Assembly (NCBI GenBank): GCA_964557375.1
Contig: CAZKZZ010000002.1
Span: 1 to 64,000 of the forward strand
Origin: CAZKZZ01 sp964557375
Lineage (GTDB): Bacteria; Spirochaetota; Spirochaetia; SPDA01; CAZJBZ01
Direction of reading: 5' to 3'
Length of the DNA: 64,000 nt
Positions 8,859 to 17,878 of this stretch are shown here, in pieces. The translations under genes and the position numbers were made by a program. The notes beneath the pieces are model-generated. The model was not told where the DNA came from. It searched no databases and saw only the letters and a program-made list of their open reading frames with translations. Each line of letters opens with the position of its first letter. Positions within the stretch are counted from its first letter, which is position 1.

Positions 8859-9695
8859 ATGGTACGAAAAAGAGTTCTGCCGTCTGGTTGGTATCCTGAC
8901 ACAGACATTGAAACAAGAAGTTTACTAAATGATTGGGAAAACGAATCCGCACCGCCTGTGAACGATGGTATCGCGGGAGTTGTCCCGCATGCCGGATGGT
9001 TTTTCTCCGGGAGTTTGGCATTTCGGGTCTTTCAATGCCTCGATAAAGAGATATCGACAGTTGTTATCATAGGCGGGCACTTGCCGAAAACCGGCGGGAT
9101 TTTGGTTGCTAAAGACGACGAATATGAAACACCGCTCGGCAACATTGCCCTCGATGAATCGCTGCTGAATGCTTTACCGACCGATCTGGGGATAAAAGAA
9201 GATGTTTTTGCGGATAATACGGTAGAAATACAATTACCGATTGTAAAATACCTCTTTCCGGAAGCTAAGCTACTGTGGATGCGGGCCGAACCGACTATGA
9301 AGGCGGCGGATCTCGGCAAATCTTTGGCCCAGGCAGCAGGAGAACTCAATCGAGAAATTGCGGTCATAGGAAGCACTGATTTTACCCATTATGGGCTTTC
9401 CTATGGCTTTACCCCAAAAGGAAGCGGAGACGATGCATACAGATGGGTTACTGAAGAGAACGACAAAAAAATGGTGGATTCACTGCTTTCTTTTGATTTC
9501 AAAAGTGCGATAGACCATGCTGTTACCAATAAAGCTGCCTGTTCGGCAGGTGGCGCGGTAGCGGCCGGCGCATTTGCACAGGAAAGATACAATAGCGGAA
9601 GCGTTCTCGTTGATTATTATACCAGCAGAGAGAAGCACCAAGCTGAATCATTTGTCGGGTATGCGGGTATTGTTTATACAAAATCTTCGAGATAA
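8859..9695 (+). CDS. Memo family protein (AmmeMemoRadiSam system protein B)
   Basis: The 278-residue protein matches the Memo family: a VVPHAGWFFSG motif near residue 42 (usually PHAGY-x-YSG), VVIIGGHLP, a central TDFTHYG motif and a C-terminal Gly/Ala-rich helix (CSAGGAVAAGAFA). In many genomes it occurs with an AMMECR1 protein and a radical SAM enzyme, but neither is visible here. Biochemical function in bacteria is unsettled; metal binding by the conserved His and Asp is likely. AGGAG about 8 nt upstream supports the ATG. Its 3' end overlaps the convergent DUF115 gene by 22 bp. Confidence 0.83.
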   Translation: MVRKRVLPSGWYPDTDIETRSLLNDWENESAPPVNDGIAGVVPHAGWFFSGSLAFRVFQCLDKEISTVVIIGGHLPKTGGILVAKDDEYETPLGNIALDESLLNALPTDLGIKEDVFADNTVEIQLPIVKYLFPEAKLLWMRAEPTMKAADLGKSLAQAAGELNREIAVIGSTDFTHYGLSYGFTPKGSGDDAYRWVTEENDKKMVDSLLSFDFKSAIDHAVTNKAACSAGGAVAAGAFAQERYNSGSVLVDYYTSREKHQAESFVGYAGIVYTKSSR

Positions 9696-11350
9696 TGGTT
9701 CAGAACTGACATGCTCCATGCGTGAACTTCATTGAGAATTATGCTTCCTTTACTCTGATGGTCCAATTTTTCTCTTTGAAGAGCCGCTGCAGCGGGCAGA
9801 AGCGTAAACCACAAATCACGCTCGTGAGGGCTTAGATCAACAAGGTATTTTGCCACAGGCTCTTTCGGAGGAGAAAGTTCTTGCAGATTATCCATGTAAG
9901 TACAAAGAAAATCTTTCCAGTCGGATTTTACTTTCCCGGCAGAATAAAGTGTCGAGATTTTTCGTTGTTCCTGCGGAACGTCCTCTTTATTTCCCAGATC
10001 CAAAGGCAATCCGTTTCCGGGAAATTGAATTATTTTACCCGATATGTTTCTAATAGATTGTTCCAGCCTCGTTTTATAGCTTAACATCGGTTTTGTGGAA
10101 TAGCGGATTTTATCTCCAATCCTGTCCTTTACCATGTTTAAATTCCTGAGAATGAAAGAATAGAAGAGTGTGTCCAGCGGATTGAACCGGTTTTCTTTGA
10201 TTCTGAAATATGGATAAATGTAGGTCCCTCGGGAATATGCCTTACCTTCAGGATATGAAAAATCCGCTCCGAACAAATAGATTTCATGTGCTCCAAGAGC
10301 ATCGGCTAGAGAGATTGCGGCATGACTGACATTCCCGCCGGTAGTGTCGATATAGGGGAACTGCCGCCAATGGGAGTTTACGTACTGCGAAAAGGGATGA
10401 CCGCTGGTGAAGAAAAAGAGCCGTTTTGTAAGCCGCTTCAAATCGGGGGGGGAGGCCAAGTCCAGTACGAGGGGAATTGAATCGGGGAACCCGCCGATAA
10501 AATGCAGATATGATATTTGCTGACAATCGATTGAGATTACGAGATCCGGTGTAATGTCATTTTCACGTAGCGCGGGAAAAGACGTATCGGTTGCAATGAG
10601 GCACGCGGACTGCTGCAGTTCTTTTATACGGTCAAAATGGTTTTCTAAAGAGGGTCCGGCCCCTGTAACGATCGCTTTGCGTATGGGGCGAAGAGTTGTC
10701 GAAGAAAATTGAGCAGTTTCCAGATTGGAAAGGGTGTTAATAAACCATTTCTTACCAAAGTATGATTGTACTGTATAATCGTCCGAGACTTTACTAATCG
10801 ATTGCTTGAGAATGGCGATGACTTCTTTAAAGTAATCCGGTTCAGTTTCTATTCTTGAACGCAGAGAGATGGTTTGAAGATCGCCGAAAAGTACCGGAAG
10901 GTACGTTTTAAAAAAGAATGATTCTATTTCATCCGGCTGCTCGGTAACCAGCAATTGAACTCTTGGGTTGAGGAGCAGATTTCTCATATCCATTTGTTCG
11001 AGCAGAGAACGAAAGTATGCAATATCTTTATCTATAATAACGATTTGACTGGCCTCGGATGAATCGAGAAATGGTTCTATATGATACCCTGCCCCAAAAC
11101 CAATAAACAGAATGTATCCTTCGGGCCTGTAGGATTCAGCAATCCTCAAACCTTCACGTCTAGGGTCGAATCTGGAATGAAGAAAATACTGTCTATTTGC
11201 CCGGTTTAGAACGGGTACCAACTCTCCTGTTTTTGATTTGATAAACGATAGTTCTCTTAGAGGAGCACTATGGCTTATTTTGAAAGAAAGATTAGTATCT
11301 TTTGAGGAAAGCGCTAAAAGATTCCGTTCCAATACCGTCTGACTGCTCAT
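9674..11350 (-). CDS. DUF115 / Maf-like protein, copy 2
   Basis: This 558-residue cytoplasmic protein carries the DUF115 core in its middle: VTGAGPSLENHFDRIKEL, then TDTSFPAL, then PDLVISIDCQ, and later LYLFGADFSYPEGK. The family includes Maf proteins implicated in glycosylation of flagellin with nonulosonic acids, and the fold is related to MptE. It follows the other DUF115 gene with an ATGA overlap and shares its N-terminal pattern (residues RFDPRREG), so the pair looks like an old duplication. A role in flagellar filament modification is the family-based inference. No flagellin gene is in the window. Confidence 0.75.
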   Translation of the reverse strand: MSSQTVLERNLLALSSKDTNLSFKISHSAPLRELSFIKSKTGELVPVLNRANRQYFLHSRFDPRREGLRIAESYRPEGYILFIGFGAGYHIEPFLDSSEASQIVIIDKDIAYFRSLLEQMDMRNLLLNPRVQLLVTEQPDEIESFFFKTYLPVLFGDLQTISLRSRIETEPDYFKEVIAILKQSISKVSDDYTVQSYFGKKWFINTLSNLETAQFSSTTLRPIRKAIVTGAGPSLENHFDRIKELQQSACLIATDTSFPALRENDITPDLVISIDCQQISYLHFIGGFPDSIPLVLDLASPPDLKRLTKRLFFFTSGHPFSQYVNSHWRQFPYIDTTGGNVSHAAISLADALGAHEIYLFGADFSYPEGKAYSRGTYIYPYFRIKENRFNPLDTLFYSFILRNLNMVKDRIGDKIRYSTKPMLSYKTRLEQSIRNISGKIIQFPGNGLPLDLGNKEDVPQEQRKISTLYSAGKVKSDWKDFLCTYMDNLQELSPPKEPVAKYLVDLSPHERDLWFTLLPAAAALQREKLDHQSKGSIILNEVHAWSMSVLNHYLEDFV

Positions 11351-12966
11351 AATATGCTGATCCTTTCATACAACTGCTGAAGAAACTCCTCCGTTTTCTT
11401 ACACAACCGGTTATAGACGTCGTCTATACGGCCTTGGGTTTTTAGTCGTAAATCCCGCTTTAATTCTATCAATTCTTGAAGAGAGAAATAAAAAAACAGA
11501 TTGAAAAGCACATCATCTTTCTGTAAATCCTCGATAGAGAGAGGAATTTGATCAGAACCACGATGACGGGATATCCGTGTTATCCAAGAGCTGAGTATAT
11601 TTTTTATAATTGAGATTCGAATGTTCTGTTCTCTAAGCGTTGCCGGTATGTATGTAGAGAGGGTCTGATCACCGCTTCCCTTTTGATCGGATTCGGGTCT
11701 AAAAGAGTTCATTAGAGTAACGAACTGGTTCCTGCTGCAGGAGACCATACTTTCCATTGGTTCCTTACTTGGAAAAAGGCGAAAGACCCGACCTCCGTAG
11801 TGCTGTTTTTGTCGGGAAAACCACCCGGCATAGGTTTTGAGAGGAAGAGATTGTGAACCGGTCGTCCGGTTTTTATACATTCTGTTAAAAAGAATAGTCC
11901 TCATTGTATATAGTCTGTTCTGTTTTGATATGAAAAGATCATCAAATGAGTGGGGCGAAACATGGGTTTTCAAATCATCATGACATAAATCCAAACCTGT
12001 AACAAAAATCGGTGCAGTCTCAGAAGTTCGAAGTGCTATTTCGACCGCAGTAGCAGCTACAGTACCTAAAGAGGGAACAGATTCAATCGAAAGACCTGCC
12101 TGTTCGAGCAGAACATCTTCCGCAAAAAAAGACTGTGAAAAAAGTGCTGCCTTGCCGCATTGGCGTACTACTCCGCGAGATGCAGTGAGAGGCATGATAA
12201 GTGTCGGTTTTCGATTGTTGAGAAGAGGGCGGAAATGGAATGTGGAATAGAACCCTGGGTCGGTTATGACAACCGCATCCGGTTCGATATTATAATAATC
12301 CAAAGCTTGGAGAGAAGAGGGAAGTGCCCATACATTTACCTTTTCCCGATAGGTGCCGATTACATCGAGCCCCAGGGAAAGGGAAGGTCCTGATGCGACT
12401 ATTATCGTAGGCTTGTTTGACTTTCTAACCGGTTCGATTCGATCAATAAAGAGAAAATTATAAATGATATTCTTCAACCACCGTTTCCCGAACGTAAGCG
12501 TGGTTACGATAGAACCGTTTCTCTCACGTATAACCTGGTTTATTGTATGGTTTACCTCTGCCGATAGATCCGAAAAAGCTTGTGCGCAGGGCGGCCATTC
12601 CAAGATTTGGATTCCCTCGACATCAAGGTCCGAAATATGAACATCGAGGAACTCACGTAGTGGAAGAGGAGAATCCGGATGCCACATATTGTTAAGGTCA
12701 TCTCCGGCGTTATCTCCAACACAGTACGAATAGAAAAAAGAAGAATAAAAAATGGAGAGCACTTTTGCGTAGGGGAACCTCTTTTTCGTTTCCTCGATTA
12801 AATACCCGAGTCCCGGGCCGAGGATAACGACGAGGGAAGGGGTTTTCTTTGTTTCATGGTCGAGGAACCGAGATGCTTCTTTTTGGGGATCATAGGAGGA
12901 ATGGATCCTGTAATTGCCGATAATTGCATAAGGCAGCCCGGATTTTGCTGTATTAACTGTTACCAT
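11347..12966 (-). CDS. DUF115 / Maf-like protein, copy 1
   Basis: The DUF115 core is clear: IIVASGPSLSLGLDVIGTY, ALPSSLQAL, PDAVVITDPGFY and PIFVTGLDLCHDDLKTH. The open frame extends upstream to 13068, but that part overlaps the preceding gene. I chose the ATG at 12966 because it starts 4 bp after that gene's stop and the N-terminus then aligns with copy 2 (GNYRIHSSYDPQKEA against RQYFLHSRFDPRREG). ATG 13005 is an alternative. The product is about 539 residues with a charged helical C-terminus. Its likely job is sugar transfer to flagellin or another surface protein, by analogy with Maf proteins. Confidence 0.75.
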   Translation of the reverse strand: MVTVNTAKSGLPYAIIGNYRIHSSYDPQKEASRFLDHETKKTPSLVVILGPGLGYLIEETKKRFPYAKVLSIFYSSFFYSYCVGDNAGDDLNNMWHPDSPLPLREFLDVHISDLDVEGIQILEWPPCAQAFSDLSAEVNHTINQVIRERNGSIVTTLTFGKRWLKNIIYNFLFIDRIEPVRKSNKPTIIVASGPSLSLGLDVIGTYREKVNVWALPSSLQALDYYNIEPDAVVITDPGFYSTFHFRPLLNNRKPTLIMPLTASRGVVRQCGKAALFSQSFFAEDVLLEQAGLSIESVPSLGTVAATAVEIALRTSETAPIFVTGLDLCHDDLKTHVSPHSFDDLFISKQNRLYTMRTILFNRMYKNRTTGSQSLPLKTYAGWFSRQKQHYGGRVFRLFPSKEPMESMVSCSRNQFVTLMNSFRPESDQKGSGDQTLSTYIPATLREQNIRISIIKNILSSWITRISRHRGSDQIPLSIEDLQKDDVLFNLFFYFSLQELIELKRDLRLKTQGRIDDVYNRLCKKTEEFLQQLYERISIL

Positions 12967-12970
12967 CTGC

Positions 12971-14175
12971 TTATTGCAGCAGTCCCTTGAGAAGTTCGTT
13001 TTCATCTTCTCCATCTTCCGGAAAAGAACGGACAAACGATTCGATTTCCGGCAAATCATCCTGAACATGAAAAAATCTTTTGAGTGCTAATTTCATCTGA
13101 TGAAGCAAAAGATTCGGATCAATCAAGGTCCTGCCGGGAAGAAAAATGAGCAGTTTGGAATAAGCGATATGGATTACCTCGCCCTGCTCGGGAATCATCG
13201 AGGCAACGATTTTATATAAATCTTGATTTATTCGGAAGGCGTCAGCGTCCTGAAGCGTGTCTTTGAGCTGATTTTCAAAATTGGTAAGATCAATTAGTAG
13301 AATTCTAACATGCTTTCCTGAACTCTTTGCGTCTTCGATATAAGCTGAGAGGGTTTGATACGGATCAATGGATTGCTCTTTATCACTAAACTGCAGTTTT
13401 TCAAGCTTTTGCTGCCGAGAGGAAAACAGGATATTCCCTGCTTCATTACTTATGTCGGTAAGTATCTGTACAACTTCATCATCAGAGAGGGAGAGTATTC
13501 CCGCATCGGTTATCAATAAAATACCGGCCGTTTGATCATCATAACGGAGGGGAACGATCGCCATCCTTTCTAGAATGGAAAATTCTCTCATTGAGAAAAA
13601 CTGCTTGAATAAATCGAGGGAACTCTTTTTGATAAGTTTCGGTTTATTCTCAGAGAGTATGCTTATTTCCTCTAACAGATTGGAAGGAAGCCGTAATCGA
13701 TGACCGGTTGTTTTGTCATATCCCGTAGAAGCCCAAGGAAGAAACATGCCGCTGGTAGAGTCGGGCAACATAATAGCACCTTTTGTAATCCATAGATGGG
13801 TTTTAAACAGGGTAAATAACCGTGCCGGAACCTCTATATCTTCTTCTAATGATGCTATATCTTTGATGAACTCATCTTGATCGAAGGTAAACTCGGATAT
13901 TTCCGCTCCGGATTCAAAGAGAGCTTCATCATCCTGCTGTATTGTATCTGATTTGGCTGTTTCTTCAAATATTGCCGATGAGCCTGATCGAGCGGTTTTG
14001 GTAAAATCTTCTACTTCGAACCACGGTTCCTCTGCTGGGTTTGATGGGAGGCCGGAGAGTTCATCTTCCGTTTTTTTTTTATTGTATATTCGCCGTTCTC
14101 TTTTAGGGCTTTATAGAGTAAACTCGAGTCTTTGTTGTGTTTCCGTAAATCAATTGCCTTATGCAGTAGTCCCAT
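12971..14175 (-). pseudogene. GAF-like plus degenerate GGDEF protein, interrupted by a one-base shift in an A10 tract
   Basis: The first 35 residues (MGLLHKAIDL..., from ATG 14175) read in one frame and reach a run of ten A at 14071-14080. The rest is in the -1 frame: an acidic linker, a GAF-like domain containing FKTHLWITKGAI, then a GGDEF-like fold with LLIDLTNFENQL and no catalytic motif. The first frame stops about 20 codons past the run. The second frame has no start codon between its upstream stop (14111-14113) and an ATG at 13771 inside the GAF-like domain. Eleven or eight A would restore one 401-402-codon gene. Sequencing error, phase variation and -1 slippage are all possible. The start overlaps the upstream stop (TAATG). 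Confidence 0.7.
14071..14080 (-). repeat. A10 homopolymer at the frameshift point
   Basis: The run is ten T on the + strand, hence ten A in the mRNA, preceded by ACAAT and followed by CGG. A-only heptamers are known to be slippery for both ribosomes and RNA polymerase. Coding character is good on both sides but in different frames. Confidence 0.85.
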
Positions 14176-16678
14176 TATACCGTCAACCCCAAATCATCGA
14201 ATAATTTCTTGTAAACATCGAAATGCTCGGAACGTGCAAACTCTTGTATTTTATCTTCGGGAAGCGATTCGAGCAGTTGGTCCATGTAGCTCAAGACAGT
14301 ACGCAGCTCCTGTTTGAGATTGTCAGGGATTTCGGCATCTATCTCTTTTTCTTCCAGCTCTGATGCTTCTTCCTCCGCTTCTTCTAAGGAAGACGCTTCT
14401 TCTAATGAAGNNNNNNNNNNNNNNNNNNNNNNNNNNNNNNNNNNNNNNNNNNNNNNNNNNNNNNNNNNNNNNNNNNNNNNNNNNNNNNNNNNNNNNNNNN
14501 NNNNNNNNNNGAGAGTTCTTCCTCAGGTTCTTCTTCTAAAGAAGACGCGTCTTCTAAAGGAGCAAATTCAGACGGTGCTTCTTCAGTTTGCGGTTGGGTT
14601 TGAGGCTCGAGTTCTGATTGTGGCTGGGAAACAGGCTCTCCATCTAGAGTGATTTCTTCTTCTTCAAAATCAGGTTCGGTAGTCTCTTCATACCCGGGCT
14701 CCTCGAGTGAAAAGTCTTCATCCGGTGTGAGTTCTTCCAAATTGAGGTCTTCATCCTCTTCGAGTTCGAACTCTCCAAACTCCGCGGAATCAGGTTCTTC
14801 AGCGCTCTCCTCTTCAAAAACAGGTTCTTCGAGCGATATTTCTTCCTCTTCTTCTTCCGATGTCGGTTCTTCGAGGGTGAGTTCTTCGAAAGAAGGTTCT
14901 TCTTCTTCTTCTAATGAAAGCTCCTCGAGGGATGACTCCTCTTCCGGGGAAGTTACGGATAGTACTTCTTCGCCGATAGTAGGTGAAAACGGGGTTTCCT
15001 CCCCTTCCGTCGCTCCCGCTTCCGGGATTTCTAATTCGAGTTCGTCTTCTATTTCGACGTGCGGTTCTTCCCCTTCAAGAGAGGCCTCGTCTGCTTGTTC
15101 CGCTTCTTCTGTCTCTTCGGTCTCGAGCTCAAGTTCTCCCAACTCTTCTTCTTCTTCCGGTTCCGCAGCCTCCTCTTCAGATAGAAGTGATTCTTCATGT
15201 TCAGCAATAATATCGAGCGGTTCTTCTTCAAAGTCCTGGTCTATTTCATCGATAAGCTCATTCTCTTCGAGGACCGGTTGTTCCCGTTGCGGACCTTCAG
15301 ATTCAGTACCCGTTTCTTCTTCTTCCAAATCTATTGTTTCAGGGATTTCGAGTTCGTCACTCTCTTCTTCGAGATCAGGGAGAGTTTCGAGGTCCAGATC
15401 ACTCTCGATATCCTCTTCAATAACAGGTTCCTCAGTATAATCTTCCGGACCTTCGGTTTCTTCTCCGGGTTGTTCGGTAATATCCGCAGTATTAAGAATA
15501 TTGTCGAGTTCATCGCCTGTGAGCGTTTCATCTTCGGCCAGTTCAGCTTCCGGTCCGGCTTCTTCATCCGTTCCTTCTTCCGATATCTCTTCTAAGAACA
15601 GATCTTCCTCAGGAGATTCGGTAGATTCAACATCCTCTTCTGTAATTTCTGCAGTGTTGAGAATATTGTCGAGTTCATCACCTGTGAGTGCTATTGTTTC
15701 ATCTTCATCCTCATCAAAGAATCCGCCGCCTTCTTCTTTTTCACCTTCTGCTGTCTCTTTTGCGGGTCGTTGTTCTCCGGATCGAAGATTGGAGAGTTCC
15801 GATTTGAGGGTTGTCAACTCTTCTTTGATGGAGAGCAGTTCCCGTTCTATTTTGTGAAGAATTGTTGTCGATGATTCTTCGGTTTCGCTTGGAGCGGGTT
15901 CGCCACTCGGTTCCGGTTCAAATTGCGGTGCTTTTTCTGCTTCCGTCTCTTTGGGTTCTTTTTCGAGCTCAATAATATCTTCTTCCGGTTCTTCGATTTC
16001 GAGTTCCGGAAGTTCTTCGCCCATATTTGAGTCTTGGAGTTCCTCTAGTTCGACATCTCCGAGATCTTCTTCTTCCATCGGGAGAGTGGATTCATCCATT
16101 GAAATCTCTTCTAGATCCATCTCTAGATCAACAGGCTCTTCTTCCTCTACTTCTTCCCCTACTTCTTCCTCAAAAAACTCAGGTTCCTCAGCCTCTTCGG
16201 TTTCAGATTCCTCACTTTCGAGAGGGATTTCTATGAGATCCTCTTCATCGAGCGTTTCATCAGAAATTTCCTGTTCTGCTGCTTCTTCAGCTTCAGGAAA
16301 ATCGAGATCTTCAAAATCCGACTCTATATCGCTTCCGTATTCCGCCTCTTCAGTAGGAATCTCGGTATCTTCGAAAATCTCTTCTTCTTTGGGAATCTCT
16401 TCTTCGAGATCTCCGAGCAATTCTTCCTCTTCATCAGTGAGGAAAGATTCCTCTACCGGCGGTTGTTCTCCAGATATATCATCCCTTGTCTCTTCGGGGG
16501 TCTCTAAGTCTTGTAGTGAATATTCATCTACATCACCGCTCTCTTCCTCGGCAGCAACATCTTCCGGGCCTGTTTTTACCCAAACGCCGTATTTTTCGAG
16601 ATCTTCGTCGTCCGGCAGGGGAGGAACAGAGATTGATGTGTTTTGGGCAAACTCTTGTTCTTCATTATTTGCCATCAT
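14175..16678 (-). CDS. very acidic Glu-rich repeat protein (interrupted by an assembly gap)
   Basis: I know no function. The N-terminus (PPLPDDEDLEKYGVWVKTGPED) is followed by hundreds of residues dominated by Glu and Ser/Leu/Pro, with no signal peptide or membrane segment. A short coiled-coil (LHKIERELLSIKEELTTL) precedes two copies of LTGDELDNILNTA-x-IT. After the gap a compact conserved-looking tail ends KKLFDDLGLTV. The C-terminal frame ends at TAA 14175-14177. With 100 N the two sides are out of frame, so the true gap should equal 2 modulo 3 if the gene is intact. AGGAG lies 3 nt before the first ATG and 6 nt before the second (16675), so the second may be used. First gene of the DUF115 operon. 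Confidence 0.7.
14411..14510. other. assembly gap (100 N) inside the acidic repeat gene
   Basis: The run of N is exactly 100 bases, a conventional placeholder. Both flanks contain similar Ser-Leu-Glu-Glu-coding sequence (CTTCTTCTAA with GAAGACGC), so the break probably reflects an unresolved tandem repeat. Confidence 0.95.
15487..15688. repeat. duplicated segment encoding LTGDELDNILNTA
   Basis: About 37 bp at 15487-15523 recur with few changes at 15652-15688, encoding the two LTGDELDNILNTA motifs. Both are preceded by acidic residues, and only the first is preceded by FFDEDEDETIA. The motif is well conserved against a low-complexity background, which suggests a short binding element. Confidence 0.7.
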
Positions 16679-16750
16679 TTGCTCCTGGGTTTAATACTTA
16701 TTACTACCTCATTATCGGTAATAAATTCCACAGTATTGACCCTAATTCTA

Positions 16751-16779
16751 ATGTAAATCTTTGTACTCTGCCTTGTCAA
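16751..16779 (-). promoter_or_regulatory. possible promoter of the acidic-protein/DUF115 operon
   Basis: On the minus strand a perfect TTGACA (16774-16779) is followed after 17 bp by a poor -10, TTACAT (16751-16756). The intergenic region is divergent with the FtsB-like gene. Confidence 0.35.
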
Positions 16780-16865
16780 TATAACATGGTGTCGTGAGTT
16801 TATCAGTAAAGAGTTCCGATATTATTATATTCAAGAAATGCTGGGAAAAAACCGTAAAATCAAAT

Positions 16866-17309
16866 ATGAAATGGGGAAAAAGATTGCTGTTATCACTTTA
16901 TATCGGATTCGTCATATATGCACTTCTCGTACTGATCTGGGGGCCTTCAGGTTATTTTTCGCTTAAATCACTCAATAATTATAAAAATAAACTACAACAG
17001 AACAATCGTGAGTTGGTAGATTTGCATGAACGATTGAAAATACAGCTCGAATCATTGAAATATGATTCAGAATTAATTAGATTATACGCTCGGAGTCTTG
17101 GGTATTTTGATGATGGAGAACAGGTCATTCGGGTTGAAAACTATTCGAATGAGCGTAATTTTTATTCTGTTGGCAGAATGATCCAACAGAAACAGAAGAA
17201 CAGGGACTTTCGGCCTCTTTTTCGAACGTTTGCATGTTCAGCAGTAATTGTTGTGTTTCTCCTCTTCGGTATGGTGAAAAGAAAAGAACATGGTGATAAA
17301 AAAGGATGA
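16866..17309 (+). CDS. FtsB/DivIC-like septum formation initiator family protein
   Basis: After a short basic start (MKWGKRLL) there is one membrane helix, then a coiled-coil (residues about 35-70) and an ARSLGYFDDGEQVIRVE segment. The same order is seen in FtsB/DivIC proteins, whose periplasmic coiled-coil joins FtsL and FtsQ at the division site. The protein is about 147 residues and carries an additional hydrophobic segment near its C-terminus, which is unusual. The frame is open from a GTG at 16794, but the ATG at 16866 directly before the helix fits the family better. It overlaps the next gene by 20 bp. Confidence 0.68.
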   Translation: MKWGKRLLLSLYIGFVIYALLVLIWGPSGYFSLKSLNNYKNKLQQNNRELVDLHERLKIQLESLKYDSELIRLYARSLGYFDDGEQVIRVENYSNERNFYSVGRMIQQKQKNRDFRPLFRTFACSAVIVVFLLFGMVKRKEHGDKKG

Positions 17310-17856
17310 GGCCTTAAAGAACCGTTACCTTCCCGATATACTGGATCGTGATAGTGTTTGTATTATCCCTTGCGACACGATATACGGCTTTATAGGTATT
17401 ACATCCACTTCTGAAAGCAAGATACAGGAAATCAAGGGCCGAAAGGAAGACCATCCTTTTCTTCGATTGGTTCATTCCAAAGAGATGTTACAAATGCTTA
17501 CCGATGCGCGAATCGATGATGAGATTCTATCGTTTTGGCCCGGACCATTGACAGTGGTTGTTCCCTTTCGGGGCGGAGGGACCATAGGGGTACGGGTGCC
17601 TGACGACACTTTCCTTATACGATTGCTGGAAATAATTGAGAAACCACTGATTTCTACCAGTGTTAATAGATCCGGACAAAAACCGATGAATAAAATAGAT
17701 GATATTGTCAACCATTTCGAAGAAAGTGTTGCCTGTATCGTCGACGGAGGAGATATGGAAGGAAAAACTCCGTCCACAGTACTTGATATTTCAGTAAAAC
17801 CGTATAGAATTCTGCGTATTGGTGCCTGCACTATACCGCCGCGGCTGCTCGAGTAG
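17290..17856 (+). CDS. Sua5/YciO/YrdC family protein, probable threonylcarbamoyl-AMP synthase
   Basis: The 188-residue protein has the YrdC signature: IIPCDTIYGF near the N-terminus, IKGRKEDHPF with the K-x-R motif, WPGPLTVVVPF, a GVRVPDD segment and STSVNRSGQKP. The family makes threonylcarbamoyl-AMP for the t6A37 modification of tRNA. It is the short form without the Sua5 C-terminal domain. Whether it is TsaC itself or a YciO-type paralogue cannot be told here. The ATG lies inside the FtsB-like gene. Confidence 0.8.
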   Translation: MVIKKDEALKNRYLPDILDRDSVCIIPCDTIYGFIGITSTSESKIQEIKGRKEDHPFLRLVHSKEMLQMLTDARIDDEILSFWPGPLTVVVPFRGGGTIGVRVPDDTFLIRLLEIIEKPLISTSVNRSGQKPMNKIDDIVNHFEESVACIVDGGDMEGKTPSTVLDISVKPYRILRIGACTIPPRLLE

Positions 17857-17878
17857 ATTGTTCCTTTAGGGAGAGTAA

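Noticed and set aside
12967..13068. N-terminal extension of the first DUF115 gene
   Set aside because: It overlaps the end of the preceding gene, and the family-like N-terminus begins at ATG 12966.
14402..14510. Open frame passing through the N run and ending just after it
   Set aside because: The frame across 100 placeholder N is arbitrary; the real C-terminus is in another frame, ending at 14175.
14649..16694. Long serine-rich open frames on the + strand
   Set aside because: They are the antisense of the Glu-rich gene: GAA/GAG codons read backwards give TTC/CTC and Ser codons. No ribosome-binding sites or domains.
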